A DNA stretch of 64,000 nt from Winogradskyella forsetii (lineage in GTDB: Bacteria; Bacteroidota; Bacteroidia; Flavobacteriales; Flavobacteriaceae), in assembly GCF_013394595.1 (NCBI RefSeq), contig NZ_CP053348.1, forward strand, positions 1,240,001 through 1,304,000, read 5' to 3'. Position 1 is the stretch's first letter. The number at the start of each line of letters is the position of its first letter. Of the stretch, positions 28,796 through 38,230 are shown piece after piece. The notes under the pieces are model-generated. The model was not told the origin of the DNA. It searched no databases and saw only the letters and a program-made list of their open reading frames with translations. The translations under genes and the position numbers were made by a program.

Positions 28796-29369
28796 TGATC
28801 ACAATTTAGCTGATATCAAAATAAGTTGATTTTTGTTTTTTTTACGATACTTTTACCATTGAAACTAAAGTTAAAATGTCATAAATTATCATAAATCCTT
28901 TTAAGATTAAGGCAAAATAAGGGTGTTTCTTTCGTAGTGGTAAATAGTTGCCAAATTTAATTCCTGTCCATAATAAATCTGTAAAACCCTATGTTTTAAT
29001 CCATTTTAGGGCAACTTAGTAGTAATTCACAGGACGCTGATTCTAAAGAAAAATCTAAAATTGATATATAACTGTACATCAGAATATTAAAAAAGATAGT
29101 ATATTTCCCGAGAATTACAATCAACTCGTTTAAACTTTTTTAATTTACTGAGACCATTTATCTTTTGAATCACATTTTATCATTACTAGCTTTCATAGTT
29201 TTTTATAGCTTCGATAACAATGGATATTTTGGCAAAGTTTAAGTGTGATTCTGCATAAATTAAAATTGGCACTAACAAGTCAAATTAATTTTAACACGAT
29301 ATCTATCGATACACTAACATTCAAAAGGGTTATTCGAGTTTAATCTATAAATTAAATAGTTTTTAATTG
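28796..29369. other. 574-bp gene-free gap inside the polysaccharide locus
   Basis: No reading frame or RNA gene is evident. The DNA is very AT-rich. GTTGCC near 28946 and GGCAAC near 29010 could form a loose hairpin. I found no exact TAnnTTTG box. It may hold a second promoter or be scar tissue from gene exchange. Confidence 0.5.
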
Positions 29370-30311
29370 ATGACAAATATTTTGGTTACTGGCGGAGCAG
29401 GTCAGTTAGGAAGTACATTAGCGTCTAAACTGGCGTTAAAAAAAAATGTTACAATTGTTATAATAGATAACTTATCCACGGGTAGCAGACTCAAAGTTCC
29501 CGTTCGGGATAATATAAAATTTATTAAGGCAGATGTCAATAACTACAAAGACATCATGTCTATTTTTGCCACCTTTAGATTCAAGTATGTATTCCATTTT
29601 GCAGCAGTTGTTGGCGTGGAAAGAACATTAGAAAATCCAATTGCTGTATTAGATGATATTGATGGCATTAAAAATATATTGTCATTATCGAAAAACTCTG
29701 GAGTAGAGCGCGTATTTTATTCAAGTTCATCCGAAGTTTATGGCGAACCGTTCGAAATTCCGCAAAATGAAAATACAACACCATTAAATAGTAGATTACC
29801 ATATGCCATTGTTAAAAATGTGGGTGAGGCATTTTTTAGATCCTATCAGCGGGAATATGATTTAGACTATACTATTTTTCGCTTTTTTAATACATATGGG
29901 CCTTCGCAAAGTGATGATTTTGTGATGCCGAGATTTATAAAATTGGCCATGAACGATCAACCTATTCCAATTTATGGTAAAGGAGACCAAACTCGTTCGT
30001 TCTGTTACGTTGATGATAATATAGATACCTGTCTTAGTGCCTTGGAGGATGACAATTACATCAACGAAGTGCTCAACGTAGGAAATGATGTAGAGATTAG
30101 CATATTAGAGTTGGCGCTTAGGATCATAGAGCGAACAGGTTCAAAATCTCAAATCACTTTCCTTTCATCTTTAAAAGAAGGCGATATGACAAGAAGATGT
30201 CCTGATATTACTAAAATGAGGGATCTACTGGGTAGAGATTTGATAAGTCTGAATGAAGGCATCGACAAAATGATACAGCACTATAATATATCCACATTTC
30301 AGAAAGCTTAG
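29370..30311 (+). CDS. NAD-dependent nucleotide-sugar epimerase/dehydratase
   Basis: Extended SDR: GGAGQLGS near the N-terminus, the VERVFYSSSSEVYGEP strand and YAIVKN (Tyr and Lys of the active site). FRFFNTYGPSQ and KGDQTRSFCYVDDN are typical of UDP-sugar epimerases and UDP-glucuronate decarboxylases. I took the ATG at 29370 rather than the TTG one codon before. Which sugar it modifies cannot be read. It is the first gene after the gap, ahead of the ABC exporter. Confidence 0.85.
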   Translation: MTNILVTGGAGQLGSTLASKLALKKNVTIVIIDNLSTGSRLKVPVRDNIKFIKADVNNYKDIMSIFATFRFKYVFHFAAVVGVERTLENPIAVLDDIDGIKNILSLSKNSGVERVFYSSSSEVYGEPFEIPQNENTTPLNSRLPYAIVKNVGEAFFRSYQREYDLDYTIFRFFNTYGPSQSDDFVMPRFIKLAMNDQPIPIYGKGDQTRSFCYVDDNIDTCLSALEDDNYINEVLNVGNDVEISILELALRIIERTGSKSQITFLSSLKEGDMTRRCPDITKMRDLLGRDLISLNEGIDKMIQHYNISTFQKA

Positions 30312-30375
30312 AAATGAAGTTATATGTTTTTATTTCATTTCTTATATTCGCAAGCATAACTAAAAACGCTAAGAA

Positions 30376-31248
30376 TTGAAAAACACCGATGAACATTGGT
30401 TATATGTGATTTCTTCTCAAAAGAAACTGATTGATTTTAATTTCAAAGAGATTTGGAGATATCGGGATTTGTTGTTTTTGTTCGTAAAAAGAGATATAAT
30501 TACGCTTTATAAACAAACGGTTCTTGGGCCACTTTGGTATTTAATCCAACCTTTATTTACGTCATTAATATTTACATTGATATTCAACAATCTGGCAGAT
30601 ATTCCTACAGGAGAAGGCGTTCCAAATTTCTTGTTTAACCTTGCTGGTATTACTTCTTGGAACTACTTTAAGGATTGTTTGGTTGGTACTAGTGATACCT
30701 TTAAAAAGAATGAAAATATTTTTGGAAAGGTATATTTTCCAAGAGTCATAATGCCAATGTCTGTTGTGGTTTCAAATTTGTTGAAATTTGGAATTCAGCT
30801 TCTTGTCTTTATTGGCTTTTATATATATTATCTCTATTTTACGGGAGAAACTTATAGTGTTTTGCCACAATCAACCATTGTGTTCTTACCATTATTAATA
30901 GGTTTAATGGCACTCTTGGGATTAGGGCTCGGTATGATAATTTCATCCATGACCACCAAATACAGGGATTTAACATTCTTGGTTCAGTTTGGCGTGCAAT
31001 TACTAATGTATGGTTCTGCGGTGATGTATCCGATGTCTTATTTTAAAGATAAATTACCCAATTATTATTGGTTCATAGAATGGAATCCAATAGCCATAAT
31101 TATAGAGTTGTTTAGAACCATGGCATTGGGCATCGGTAGTTTAGATATTTACAAATTAACATACGCAGTAATTATAAGTTTCATAGTATTTTTAATTGGA
31201 TTGGTTATTTTTAATAAAACAGAAAAAAGCTTTATCGATACAATATAA
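30376..31248 (+). CDS. wzm: Wzm-type polysaccharide ABC permease
   Basis: Membrane half of an ABC exporter that moves a finished lipid-linked glycan across the inner membrane. The N-terminal amphipathic stretch NFKEIWRYRDLLFLFVKRD and the LGPLWYLIQPLF segment are hallmarks, followed by about six membrane helices. The start is TTG at 30376; no upstream ATG is in frame. The stop overlaps the wzt start (TAATG). Confidence 0.92.
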   Translation: MKNTDEHWLYVISSQKKLIDFNFKEIWRYRDLLFLFVKRDIITLYKQTVLGPLWYLIQPLFTSLIFTLIFNNLADIPTGEGVPNFLFNLAGITSWNYFKDCLVGTSDTFKKNENIFGKVYFPRVIMPMSVVVSNLLKFGIQLLVFIGFYIYYLYFTGETYSVLPQSTIVFLPLLIGLMALLGLGLGMIISSMTTKYRDLTFLVQFGVQLLMYGSAVMYPMSYFKDKLPNYYWFIEWNPIAIIIELFRTMALGIGSLDIYKLTYAVIISFIVFLIGLVIFNKTEKSFIDTI

Positions 31249-32531
31249 TGGGTTCTGATATAATATTAAAGGTAGAAGGAGTAGGTAAGCAATACAGATT
31301 GGGACTTGTTGGGACAGGTACAATCAGTCACGACCTCAACCGTTGGTTTAATAAAGTTAGAGGGAAGGAAGATCCATACTTAAAAGTTGGGGAATCTAAT
31401 GACAGGAGTTCTAAAGGAAATTCAGATTATGTCTGGGCAATAAAAGATATAAATTTTGAAGTCAAACGCGGTGAGGTACTTGGAATTATTGGGAAGAATG
31501 GAGCGGGCAAATCCACCTTATTAAAAATTTTATCTCGTGTAACCGGACCAACAGTGGGTAAGGTAAAGACAAAAGGAAGAATAGCTTCATTGTTAGAGGT
31601 TGGGACAGGTTTCCACCCAGAAATGACAGGGCGGGAAAACATATTTTTGAACGGCGCCATCCTAGGAATGACCAAAGCCGAAATCAATTCTAAAATTGAT
31701 GAAATTATTGAATTTTCGGGCTGTATGAGGTATGTGGATACGCCCGTAAAACGCTATAGTTCTGGTATGAAAGTCCGGTTGGCATTTGCCGTTGCTGCTC
31801 ATTTGGAACCCGATATTCTTGTAGTGGATGAGGTTTTGGCAGTTGGGGATGCGGAGTTTCAGAAGAAAGCTATTGGGAAAATGCAGGATATCAGTAAAGG
31901 TGATGGTAGAACGGTTTTGTTTGTGAGCCATAATATGGCTGCGGTTAAAAGTTTGTGTACGAGATGTGTTGTTTTAGAACATGGGACGTCTGTTTTTGAA
32001 GGTAACACTAGTGATGCCATAGATTTCTATTTGAGCCAAAATAAAATCCAAGCGAATATACCATTAGAAGAACGTAAGGATAGATCAGGAAAGGGAAGCC
32101 TACGGTTTAAAAATATCTCTATATTGAATGAAAGAAATGAAGAACAGACTAATTTACTTTCAGGTGAACTTTATAGTGTTAAAATTGCATGCAAGACCAT
32201 TACAAAACAGACTAATGTAAAAATAAGAATTCAGTTTGTTGATAGTAAAGGAGCAGTGCGGTTTTTATGTAATAATTATTTTGTTGATACTGAAATGTTG
32301 AATTTAGAAGTTTCTGATTATCATGTAATAGAATTTGTTATTCCTAAATTTCCATTACCTAATGGTAATTATATGGTACAATTATCTTGTTTTAGTACTG
32401 AAGGCTTACAAGATGATGTGGAGAACGCCATAAGCTTTAATGTTGTAGGAGGGGATTTTTTCAAAAGTGGTAGAGAGCAGGTGTCAAAGAATGGAGTTTT
32501 GGTGGATTACAAATTTAAATTTATCAATTAA
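31248..32531 (+). CDS. wzt: Wzt-type polysaccharide ABC ATPase with C-terminal glycan-binding domain
   Basis: ATPase partner of Wzm. Walker A GKNGAGKST is near residue 83, the signature is in KRYSSGMKVRLAFA and Walker B in PDILVVDEVLAVGD. After about residue 265 a ~160-residue beta-rich domain follows (FKNISILNERNE, VIEFVIPKFPLPNGNY). In known Wzt proteins this extra domain recognises a terminal modification of the chain and ties export to chain completion. That suggests a capped polymer here. Confidence 0.92.
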   Translation: MGSDIILKVEGVGKQYRLGLVGTGTISHDLNRWFNKVRGKEDPYLKVGESNDRSSKGNSDYVWAIKDINFEVKRGEVLGIIGKNGAGKSTLLKILSRVTGPTVGKVKTKGRIASLLEVGTGFHPEMTGRENIFLNGAILGMTKAEINSKIDEIIEFSGCMRYVDTPVKRYSSGMKVRLAFAVAAHLEPDILVVDEVLAVGDAEFQKKAIGKMQDISKGDGRTVLFVSHNMAAVKSLCTRCVVLEHGTSVFEGNTSDAIDFYLSQNKIQANIPLEERKDRSGKGSLRFKNISILNERNEEQTNLLSGELYSVKIACKTITKQTNVKIRIQFVDSKGAVRFLCNNYFVDTEMLNLEVSDYHVIEFVIPKFPLPNGNYMVQLSCFSTEGLQDDVENAISFNVVGGDFFKSGREQVSKNGVLVDYKFKFIN

Positions 32532-33251
32532 ATGCTAAAACTGTTTAAAAAAGAAGAATATAATATAACTTTTATTTTTGGCTGCCCAAGAGGAGGTACA
32601 ACTTGGTTGTGGTCTTTGTTAGAATCACATTCTGAGGTTTTACCTTTTACTAATGGTGTGGAAAAAGATGCTAAAGGCTATTATTCTACAAGTGAATCCG
32701 GTATTTATATCAAGGAACCAAAAAGGGCAAAAAAAATTATCACCTCATTCTGTAAGCATAATAAAAACAAGCATATCATTGAAAAAACCCCTTCGCATAC
32801 ACTAAAGTATAATGAGATTAAAAAAGATTTCCCTTACAGCAAGGATATTGTAATATTAAGAAATCCAATAGCTATCGTTAACTCTATGTACAGTTCTACA
32901 ATGGTTGCATTTGAAGATTATGACGTCAATCATGCAATATTAGAAGTTAAAAAATATTATAAAGAATTATCTATTATTATCAATACAGATGACGCATATA
33001 TTATTACATATGAGAATTTATTAAAAGACACTAAAAGCAAATTTTCTAAGGTCTTGAATTATTTAGAAATTTTCGACGAAAATATTGACGTTATCATTTC
33101 TGAAAATCAGAATACAACTAAAGTTAGCGTTTCTGGTGCATTTAGAAAAGGGAAAGTAGATTCTTTTAAAAATGATTTGACTGAAAAACAAATTAAAACC
33201 ATAGAAGAGGAGTTAAATATAGAGATTGCTTTATTTAAGAGCTATCTTTAA
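32532..33251 (+). CDS. Sulfotransferase family protein
   Basis: The PAPS-binding P-loop is clear: FGCPRGGTTWLW at residues 16-27. The 3'-phosphate binding strand VILRNPIAIVNSMYSS follows near 113-128. Members move sulfate from PAPS to carbohydrates. It starts directly after the wzt stop, so it is co-expressed with the exporter. Sugar sulfation is inferred from context. A second such gene lies at 47990. Confidence 0.8.
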   Translation: MLKLFKKEEYNITFIFGCPRGGTTWLWSLLESHSEVLPFTNGVEKDAKGYYSTSESGIYIKEPKRAKKIITSFCKHNKNKHIIEKTPSHTLKYNEIKKDFPYSKDIVILRNPIAIVNSMYSSTMVAFEDYDVNHAILEVKKYYKELSIIINTDDAYIITYENLLKDTKSKFSKVLNYLEIFDENIDVIISENQNTTKVSVSGAFRKGKVDSFKNDLTEKQIKTIEEELNIEIALFKSYL

Positions 33252-33252
33252 A

Positions 33253-34332
33253 ATGATGAAGAAGGGAACAAAAAAAATATTAGTGGCTAATGCTAGGTTA
33301 AATAAATTAGGCGGTTCGGAAACCTTCACATATACACTTATAGAAGAATTAAAAAGTAGGGCAGATGTCTTTGTCGAGTATTTTACTTTTGAAAAGGGAA
33401 CAGTTTCTGATAAAATCGAAAATGAATTAGGTGTTTCATTTCAATCACTAAAATCATACGATTTAATTTTAGCAAATCATTACACCTGTGTTGCAGAATT
33501 GTACAAGTATGGATTTATTATTCAAACTTGCCACGGTATATATCCAGTTTTAGAGCAGCCTTTTTGTTTGGCGGACGCCTACGTTTCTATTTCCCAAGAA
33601 GTTAAAACGCATCTTTCAAAATTGGGTTACGCTACCACTTTGATTTATAATGGGATTAATACAAATAGATTTTACAGTAAAAAAACAATTCATAAAAAAT
33701 TAAATACGGTACTTAGTTTGTGTCATTCAAAAGCGGCTAATAACCTTATAAAATCAATTTGTGAAGATTTAAATGTGGAATATCTCCAAGCATATAAATA
33801 TAAAAATCCGGTGTGGAATATCGAAGATAAAATTAATGAGAGTGATTTGGTTGTAGGCTTGGGTAGAAGTGCCTATGAAGCCATGGCTTGTGGCAGACCA
33901 GTTGTGGTCTATGATAATAGACCTTATTTTGAATCTTGCGGCGATGGGTATATTAAAGATAAATTTGAATTAAGTTTGTTGAATAATTGTTCAGGTAGGT
34001 ATTTTAAAACGTATTATGATAAAGAATCTTTAAAAAAAGAGTTTTTAAAATATAATAATGAAGACGGTGATTTTTTTAGAGAGGTAATATTAAAAGACTT
34101 TAATATTAAAAATGCAGTAAATCAATATATTGATTTATGGGATTCTACAATTCAGAATGATATAAACAAGAATAAGGGTTTTATTAAAAAAATGAATCGA
34201 GGTGTTGTGTCAAAATTTGCATTTTTCAATTTTTGGAAAAATCTCTCAAAAAAACATAAGAAAGAAATCATTTTAGACAAATATCCTGGATTATACGCAT
34301 GGGGCAGAATTAAAAAGCGATTTCTGCAGTAA
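33253..34332 (+). CDS. Glycosyltransferase, GT-B fold
   Basis: The start at 33253 (MMKKGTKKILVANARLNKLGGSETFT) begins with the GGSE donor-side motif of GT4-like enzymes. The C-terminal half has GLGRSAYEAMACGRPVVVYD, the E-x7-E style nucleotide-sugar site. The last 60 residues are lysine-rich and may bind the membrane. Very AT-rich. Acceptor and donor unknown. Confidence 0.75.
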   Translation: MMKKGTKKILVANARLNKLGGSETFTYTLIEELKSRADVFVEYFTFEKGTVSDKIENELGVSFQSLKSYDLILANHYTCVAELYKYGFIIQTCHGIYPVLEQPFCLADAYVSISQEVKTHLSKLGYATTLIYNGINTNRFYSKKTIHKKLNTVLSLCHSKAANNLIKSICEDLNVEYLQAYKYKNPVWNIEDKINESDLVVGLGRSAYEAMACGRPVVVYDNRPYFESCGDGYIKDKFELSLLNNCSGRYFKTYYDKESLKKEFLKYNNEDGDFFREVILKDFNIKNAVNQYIDLWDSTIQNDINKNKGFIKKMNRGVVSKFAFFNFWKNLSKKHKKEIILDKYPGLYAWGRIKKRFLQ

Positions 34333-34462
34333 ATTTAAATAGCTATTTTTTGGGTTTGGAATCATTAATTATATTAACCTTTCATAAGATTAATATGAAA
34401 TAATAATGTCAATTTTAGCAGTATAAACTTAGAGAAACGCTATTTTAAAAAACATAAATAGA

Positions 34463-35395
34463 TTGCAAAATCAACTAGCCATCATAATTCCATACTACAA
34501 GCGTACTTTTTTTGAAGATACGTTGTTGTCGTTGGAAAATCAAACCGATAAACGGTTCACGGTATATATTGGAAATGACGCTAGCCCAGAGGATTGTGAA
34601 GATTTAGTGTTGAAATATGGGGATGCTATAGACATTCAATATTTCCGCTTCGATTCTAACCTAGGAGGCACTAATCTAGTTGCCCAATGGAACCGTTGTT
34701 TGGCGATGGTAAAAGCCGAAAGTTGGATTCAAATTTTAGGTGATGACGATATAGTCTCTGATAATTTTGTAGCTGCTTTTTATAAATCCTTACAAAGTAT
34801 AGAAACTAATAATTGCGATGTAATTAGGATATCCACTTACGTGATTGGAGCAGAGGGTAAACGCACTTCAAAACAATATACACATCCAGAATTGGAAACA
34901 GCAGCTGCTTTTTTTGAACGAAAGTTCAGTAAAAAAACAAGGAGTTCCTTAAGCGAACACATATTTAGGAAATCCGTAGTGGACCGCATCGGGTTTAGAC
35001 AGTTTAGTTCGGCATGGCATACAGATGACATGGCTTTGTTTGAATTTTCTAATGCCAAGCCGGTATTTTCAATTAATGAGGCCTATGCATCCATTAGAGT
35101 TTCTGAAATAAACATTTCGGGAAACGCCCAACATCATGTCTCTAAAAATGAGGCTACATTTCAGTTTATGACAAGTATTTTTAATACTTATTCGGATCGG
35201 TTTTCAATAGCGCAAAAAAAATTATTACTGAAAAAATTAGAAATGGCTTATTATAATATCCCGTCTGTTGGGTATTGGTTTCAAGTTGTAAAACTTAATT
35301 TTAAAGAATTGGGACTTTCTGCTGGTTTTAACTTTATATATAGAAACTTCAAAAATAGGTCCGCAAGGGTGCTAAAAAAATTATATTTGTTTTAA
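34463..35395 (+). CDS. Family 2 glycosyltransferase
   Basis: GT-A fold: QLAIIIPYYKR at the start, VYIGNDAS, and the metal-binding acidic triad ILGDDDI near residue 92-98. The domain is soluble, with a basic C-terminal tail. The frame starts with TTG at 34463. A 130-base gap precedes it. Confidence 0.85.
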   Translation: MQNQLAIIIPYYKRTFFEDTLLSLENQTDKRFTVYIGNDASPEDCEDLVLKYGDAIDIQYFRFDSNLGGTNLVAQWNRCLAMVKAESWIQILGDDDIVSDNFVAAFYKSLQSIETNNCDVIRISTYVIGAEGKRTSKQYTHPELETAAAFFERKFSKKTRSSLSEHIFRKSVVDRIGFRQFSSAWHTDDMALFEFSNAKPVFSINEAYASIRVSEINISGNAQHHVSKNEATFQFMTSIFNTYSDRFSIAQKKLLLKKLEMAYYNIPSVGYWFQVVKLNFKELGLSAGFNFIYRNFKNRSARVLKKLYLF

Positions 35396-35434
35396 ACAAG
35401 TTCAAAGAACAACGAAAAAATATTTTGTCTTGCA

Positions 35435-36280
35435 ATGAATAACTTTTTTCTGGTCATACCCACAAGAGAACGTCTCGAATGTTTATCTAATTTATTAAGG
35501 GATTTGAACGCCTTCAGTTCGTGTATCTCACAAGTGGTTATTGTAGACCAAAGTGAACCTCCAGTGACTGAGGCCCTTAATAAAATAGATTTAGATTACG
35601 AGTATAGAGTGGTTATAGGCGATAAAAACAAAAGTGTGAATCATTCTAGAAATTTGGCCTTAAATTATTATAAGGATGAGGAATGGTTGTTTTTTTTAGA
35701 TGACGATTTACGAATCTCTAAACTAGCCTTTAAAAAGATCATTGAACATTTAGCACCTAATGTTATTGACGTTTTAATACCTGGTATTTTTGCCGATGAT
35801 TTGGAAATTAAAACAGTAGAATATGATTCTATTTTGGATATGATTGCAAAACCAAAAAATTTTTCTAAGTCAAGGTTTCGTTTACAGGTAAGTTCTGGTT
35901 TGAATATTGTAAAAGCTCAAACATTTAAGGAGGCAGGATTTTATTTTGATGAAATGTATACGATTTGGGGTGACGATTGGGATTATGGTATGCGATTGTT
36001 ACAAGCAGGAGCAATTATATATTATCAACCAGATATTTTAGTAGAGCATTTGCAAGTTGGTACAGGTGGTCAACGAGATAAATCTAAAACGTTAAATATA
36101 AAATTGGAAAAGAAAAAACTTTATTTTTATTTTATTAAAAAGCATTTTTCAAAAGCTGTTTTAAAGAAAGAGTTTTATGTGTCTGTTATTTATGGTTTTA
36201 AAGTACTGTTGAAGAGAGCTAATTATAATGATGTAACTAATACAATAAAGGCGTATCGTTACATTAAGCGAAAGAATTGA
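35435..36280 (+). CDS. Family 2 glycosyltransferase
   Basis: GT-A fold: FFLVIPTRERLECL at the start, VVIVDQSEPP, and the DxD-like LFFLDDDLRIS near residue 88-98. A later TIWGDDWDYGMRLLQAG matches the ED/DD acceptor-side motif. Only 40 bases follow the previous GT2 gene. Confidence 0.85.
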   Translation: MNNFFLVIPTRERLECLSNLLRDLNAFSSCISQVVIVDQSEPPVTEALNKIDLDYEYRVVIGDKNKSVNHSRNLALNYYKDEEWLFFLDDDLRISKLAFKKIIEHLAPNVIDVLIPGIFADDLEIKTVEYDSILDMIAKPKNFSKSRFRLQVSSGLNIVKAQTFKEAGFYFDEMYTIWGDDWDYGMRLLQAGAIIYYQPDILVEHLQVGTGGQRDKSKTLNIKLEKKKLYFYFIKKHFSKAVLKKEFYVSVIYGFKVLLKRANYNDVTNTIKAYRYIKRKN

Positions 36281-36382
36281 TACAATAATATATGTGTCTC
36301 TTAGTGCTAATTTAGAAAATGATATTGCCAAATTTATAATATATATGTAAATAAGCTTTTCTAAATCTGATTTATTAAAGAA

Positions 36383-37408
36383 ATGGAATATAATGAAATG
36401 AATGATCATAATCCCTATATTATCGCCGAAATAGCACAAGCACATGATGGTAGTTTAGGTATGGCTCATGCCTATATTGATGCAGTTGCCAAAACAGGAT
36501 GCCATGCCATAAAGTTTCAAACACATATTGCCGAGGCAGAAAGTAGTGTCCATGAACCGTTTAGAGTGAAATTTTCCAAACAAGATGCCACCCGGTTAGA
36601 GTATTGGAGACGTATGGAGTTTTCCCTAAAACAGTGGAAAGAAATTAAAACACATTGCGATGACGTCGGTATTGAGTTTATGAGTTCGCCATTTAGTAAT
36701 GCTGCTGTGGATTTATTAGAGGAGGTCGGTGTGCGACGCTACAAAGTAGGATCTGGAGAAGTTAATAACTTGGTGTTATTAGAAAAGATTGCACAAACAG
36801 GTAAACCAGTAATCATATCTTCTGGTATGAGTTCTTTTAAAGAATTGGATCAAACCATAGCATTTTTAAAAGATAGACAAGTTGATGTTTCCGTTTTGCA
36901 ATGTACTACGGCATATCCCACAAAACCAGAAGAGTTTGGTCTAAATGTAATTTCAGAATTAAAAAATAGATATAATATTCCCGTTGGGTTTTCCGATCAT
37001 TCATCTTCCGTAGAAGCTTGTATCGCAGCAGTTGCTTTAGGGGCTGAGATTTTGGAATTTCATGTGGTGTTCGATAAGGATATGTTTGGGCCCGATGCAA
37101 AGGCGTCTTTAGATTTTAAAGAGACAACCCAATTGGTAAAAGCAGCACGGAATATTGCAATATCAATTGAGAACCCCATTGATAAATCAGACAATACTAA
37201 TTTTTCAGAATTAAAAAGTATATTTGAAAAATCGTTGGCTATTAATACCGACTTAAAGAAAGGTCATGTAATTTGTTTTTCAGACTTAGAAACAAAAAAA
37301 CCAAAAGGATGTGGTATTGATGCCTCATTATTTCATGAAGTTATAGGTAAAAGTTTAAACAAAGATCTTTTGCAGTGGTCTTTTTTAAATAGAGAAGATT
37401 TGGTCTAA
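36383..37408 (+). CDS. neuB: NeuB-family nonulosonic acid synthase
   Basis: Condenses a ManNAc-type sugar with phosphoenolpyruvate to make a nine-carbon acidic sugar. The TIM-barrel motifs are PYIIAEIAQAHDGS, HAIKFQTH, YKVGSGEVNN and VGFSDHSSS. A C-terminal antifreeze-like SAF domain ends the protein (about 285-341). With neuC and neuA downstream and no aminotransferase or dehydratase genes, N-acetylneuraminic acid is a plausible product, though legionaminate-type synthases look alike. Start could also be M6. Confidence 0.85.
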   Translation: MEYNEMNDHNPYIIAEIAQAHDGSLGMAHAYIDAVAKTGCHAIKFQTHIAEAESSVHEPFRVKFSKQDATRLEYWRRMEFSLKQWKEIKTHCDDVGIEFMSSPFSNAAVDLLEEVGVRRYKVGSGEVNNLVLLEKIAQTGKPVIISSGMSSFKELDQTIAFLKDRQVDVSVLQCTTAYPTKPEEFGLNVISELKNRYNIPVGFSDHSSSVEACIAAVALGAEILEFHVVFDKDMFGPDAKASLDFKETTQLVKAARNIAISIENPIDKSDNTNFSELKSIFEKSLAINTDLKKGHVICFSDLETKKPKGCGIDASLFHEVIGKSLNKDLLQWSFLNREDLV

Positions 37409-37475
37409 GGGAAGTGGTAATAGTCTTAATTGAAAATTTAAAAATGATTACATTATAATTATTAGATTATTAAAC

Positions 37476-38138
37476 ATGAATGATAAAAAATTTTGTATAG
37501 ATAGTTATAAGTATTTTAGTGATAAAGAAGGGAATCAACATATTGCTTCGCTTTATGCCCTTGAAAAAATAATAGATATTGTTAATATTAATAAACCAAA
37601 ACGGATACTTGAGATTGGTTTGGGAATTGGCAGCATTGCATATACAGTAATGAAATATACTGAGGTTTCTGCATTAAATATGACTTATGAGGGAACTGAA
37701 GCAAATGAGTTTTGTTTAAATGCCATAAAGGAAAATTTGGGTAAGTATTCTAAAGATATTAAGGTTTACCAAAGTTTAGATGAGTTAAAACCCAGTAAAA
37801 AATATGATTTGGTAATTATTGATGGATCGGATGATTCTTTAAAAAAGGTAAAAGATATTATTTCGGAACATGGTGTTATTTTTATAGAAGGATGTCGAGC
37901 TCTACAGTTAGAAACAATCAATAACCTTTTTCCTAAGCATAAATATGCAAGTTGCGTTGCAGACTATAAAAATCCTGATTTCGGACCATTCCCCTCCAAA
38001 AATTGGTCAGGTGGAGGGCAATTAATATATATAAACCCTAACCTCTTGCAAGCTAAGCATTACGTAAAAGAAAGAGTGAAAACTTCATTTACATATAAGT
38101 TTACAAGAAAATTCTATACTGAACGAAAAATAATTTAA
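37476..38138 (+). CDS. SAM-dependent methyltransferase inside the neu block
   Basis: Class I fold: KRILEIGLGIGSIAYTV (motif I), YEGTEANEF at strand 2 and KYDLVIIDGSDDS at strand 4. The tail GGGQLIYINPN is as in bacterial sugar or small-molecule O-methyltransferases. It lies between neuB and neuC, so it may methylate the nonulosonate or a neighbouring sugar. This is inferred from position only. Confidence 0.7.
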   Translation: MNDKKFCIDSYKYFSDKEGNQHIASLYALEKIIDIVNINKPKRILEIGLGIGSIAYTVMKYTEVSALNMTYEGTEANEFCLNAIKENLGKYSKDIKVYQSLDELKPSKKYDLVIIDGSDDSLKKVKDIISEHGVIFIEGCRALQLETINNLFPKHKYASCVADYKNPDFGPFPSKNWSGGGQLIYINPNLLQAKHYVKERVKTSFTYKFTRKFYTERKII

Positions 38139-38230
38139 CCAAATAGCATCGACTTGTTACACACTATATTTATTTCAATTATTGAAGTATTTAAACCTAT
38201 AACATTAGTAGTTAATTTTTAAAACCATTT

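Noticed and set aside
29367..29369. TTG start for the epimerase gene
   Set aside because: An ATG follows immediately at 29370 and gives the normal SDR N-terminus.
36161..36445. 94-residue minus-strand frame between the GT2 and neuB genes
   Set aside because: Overlaps both ends of well-supported plus-strand genes and is a low-complexity Ile/Phe-rich shadow.
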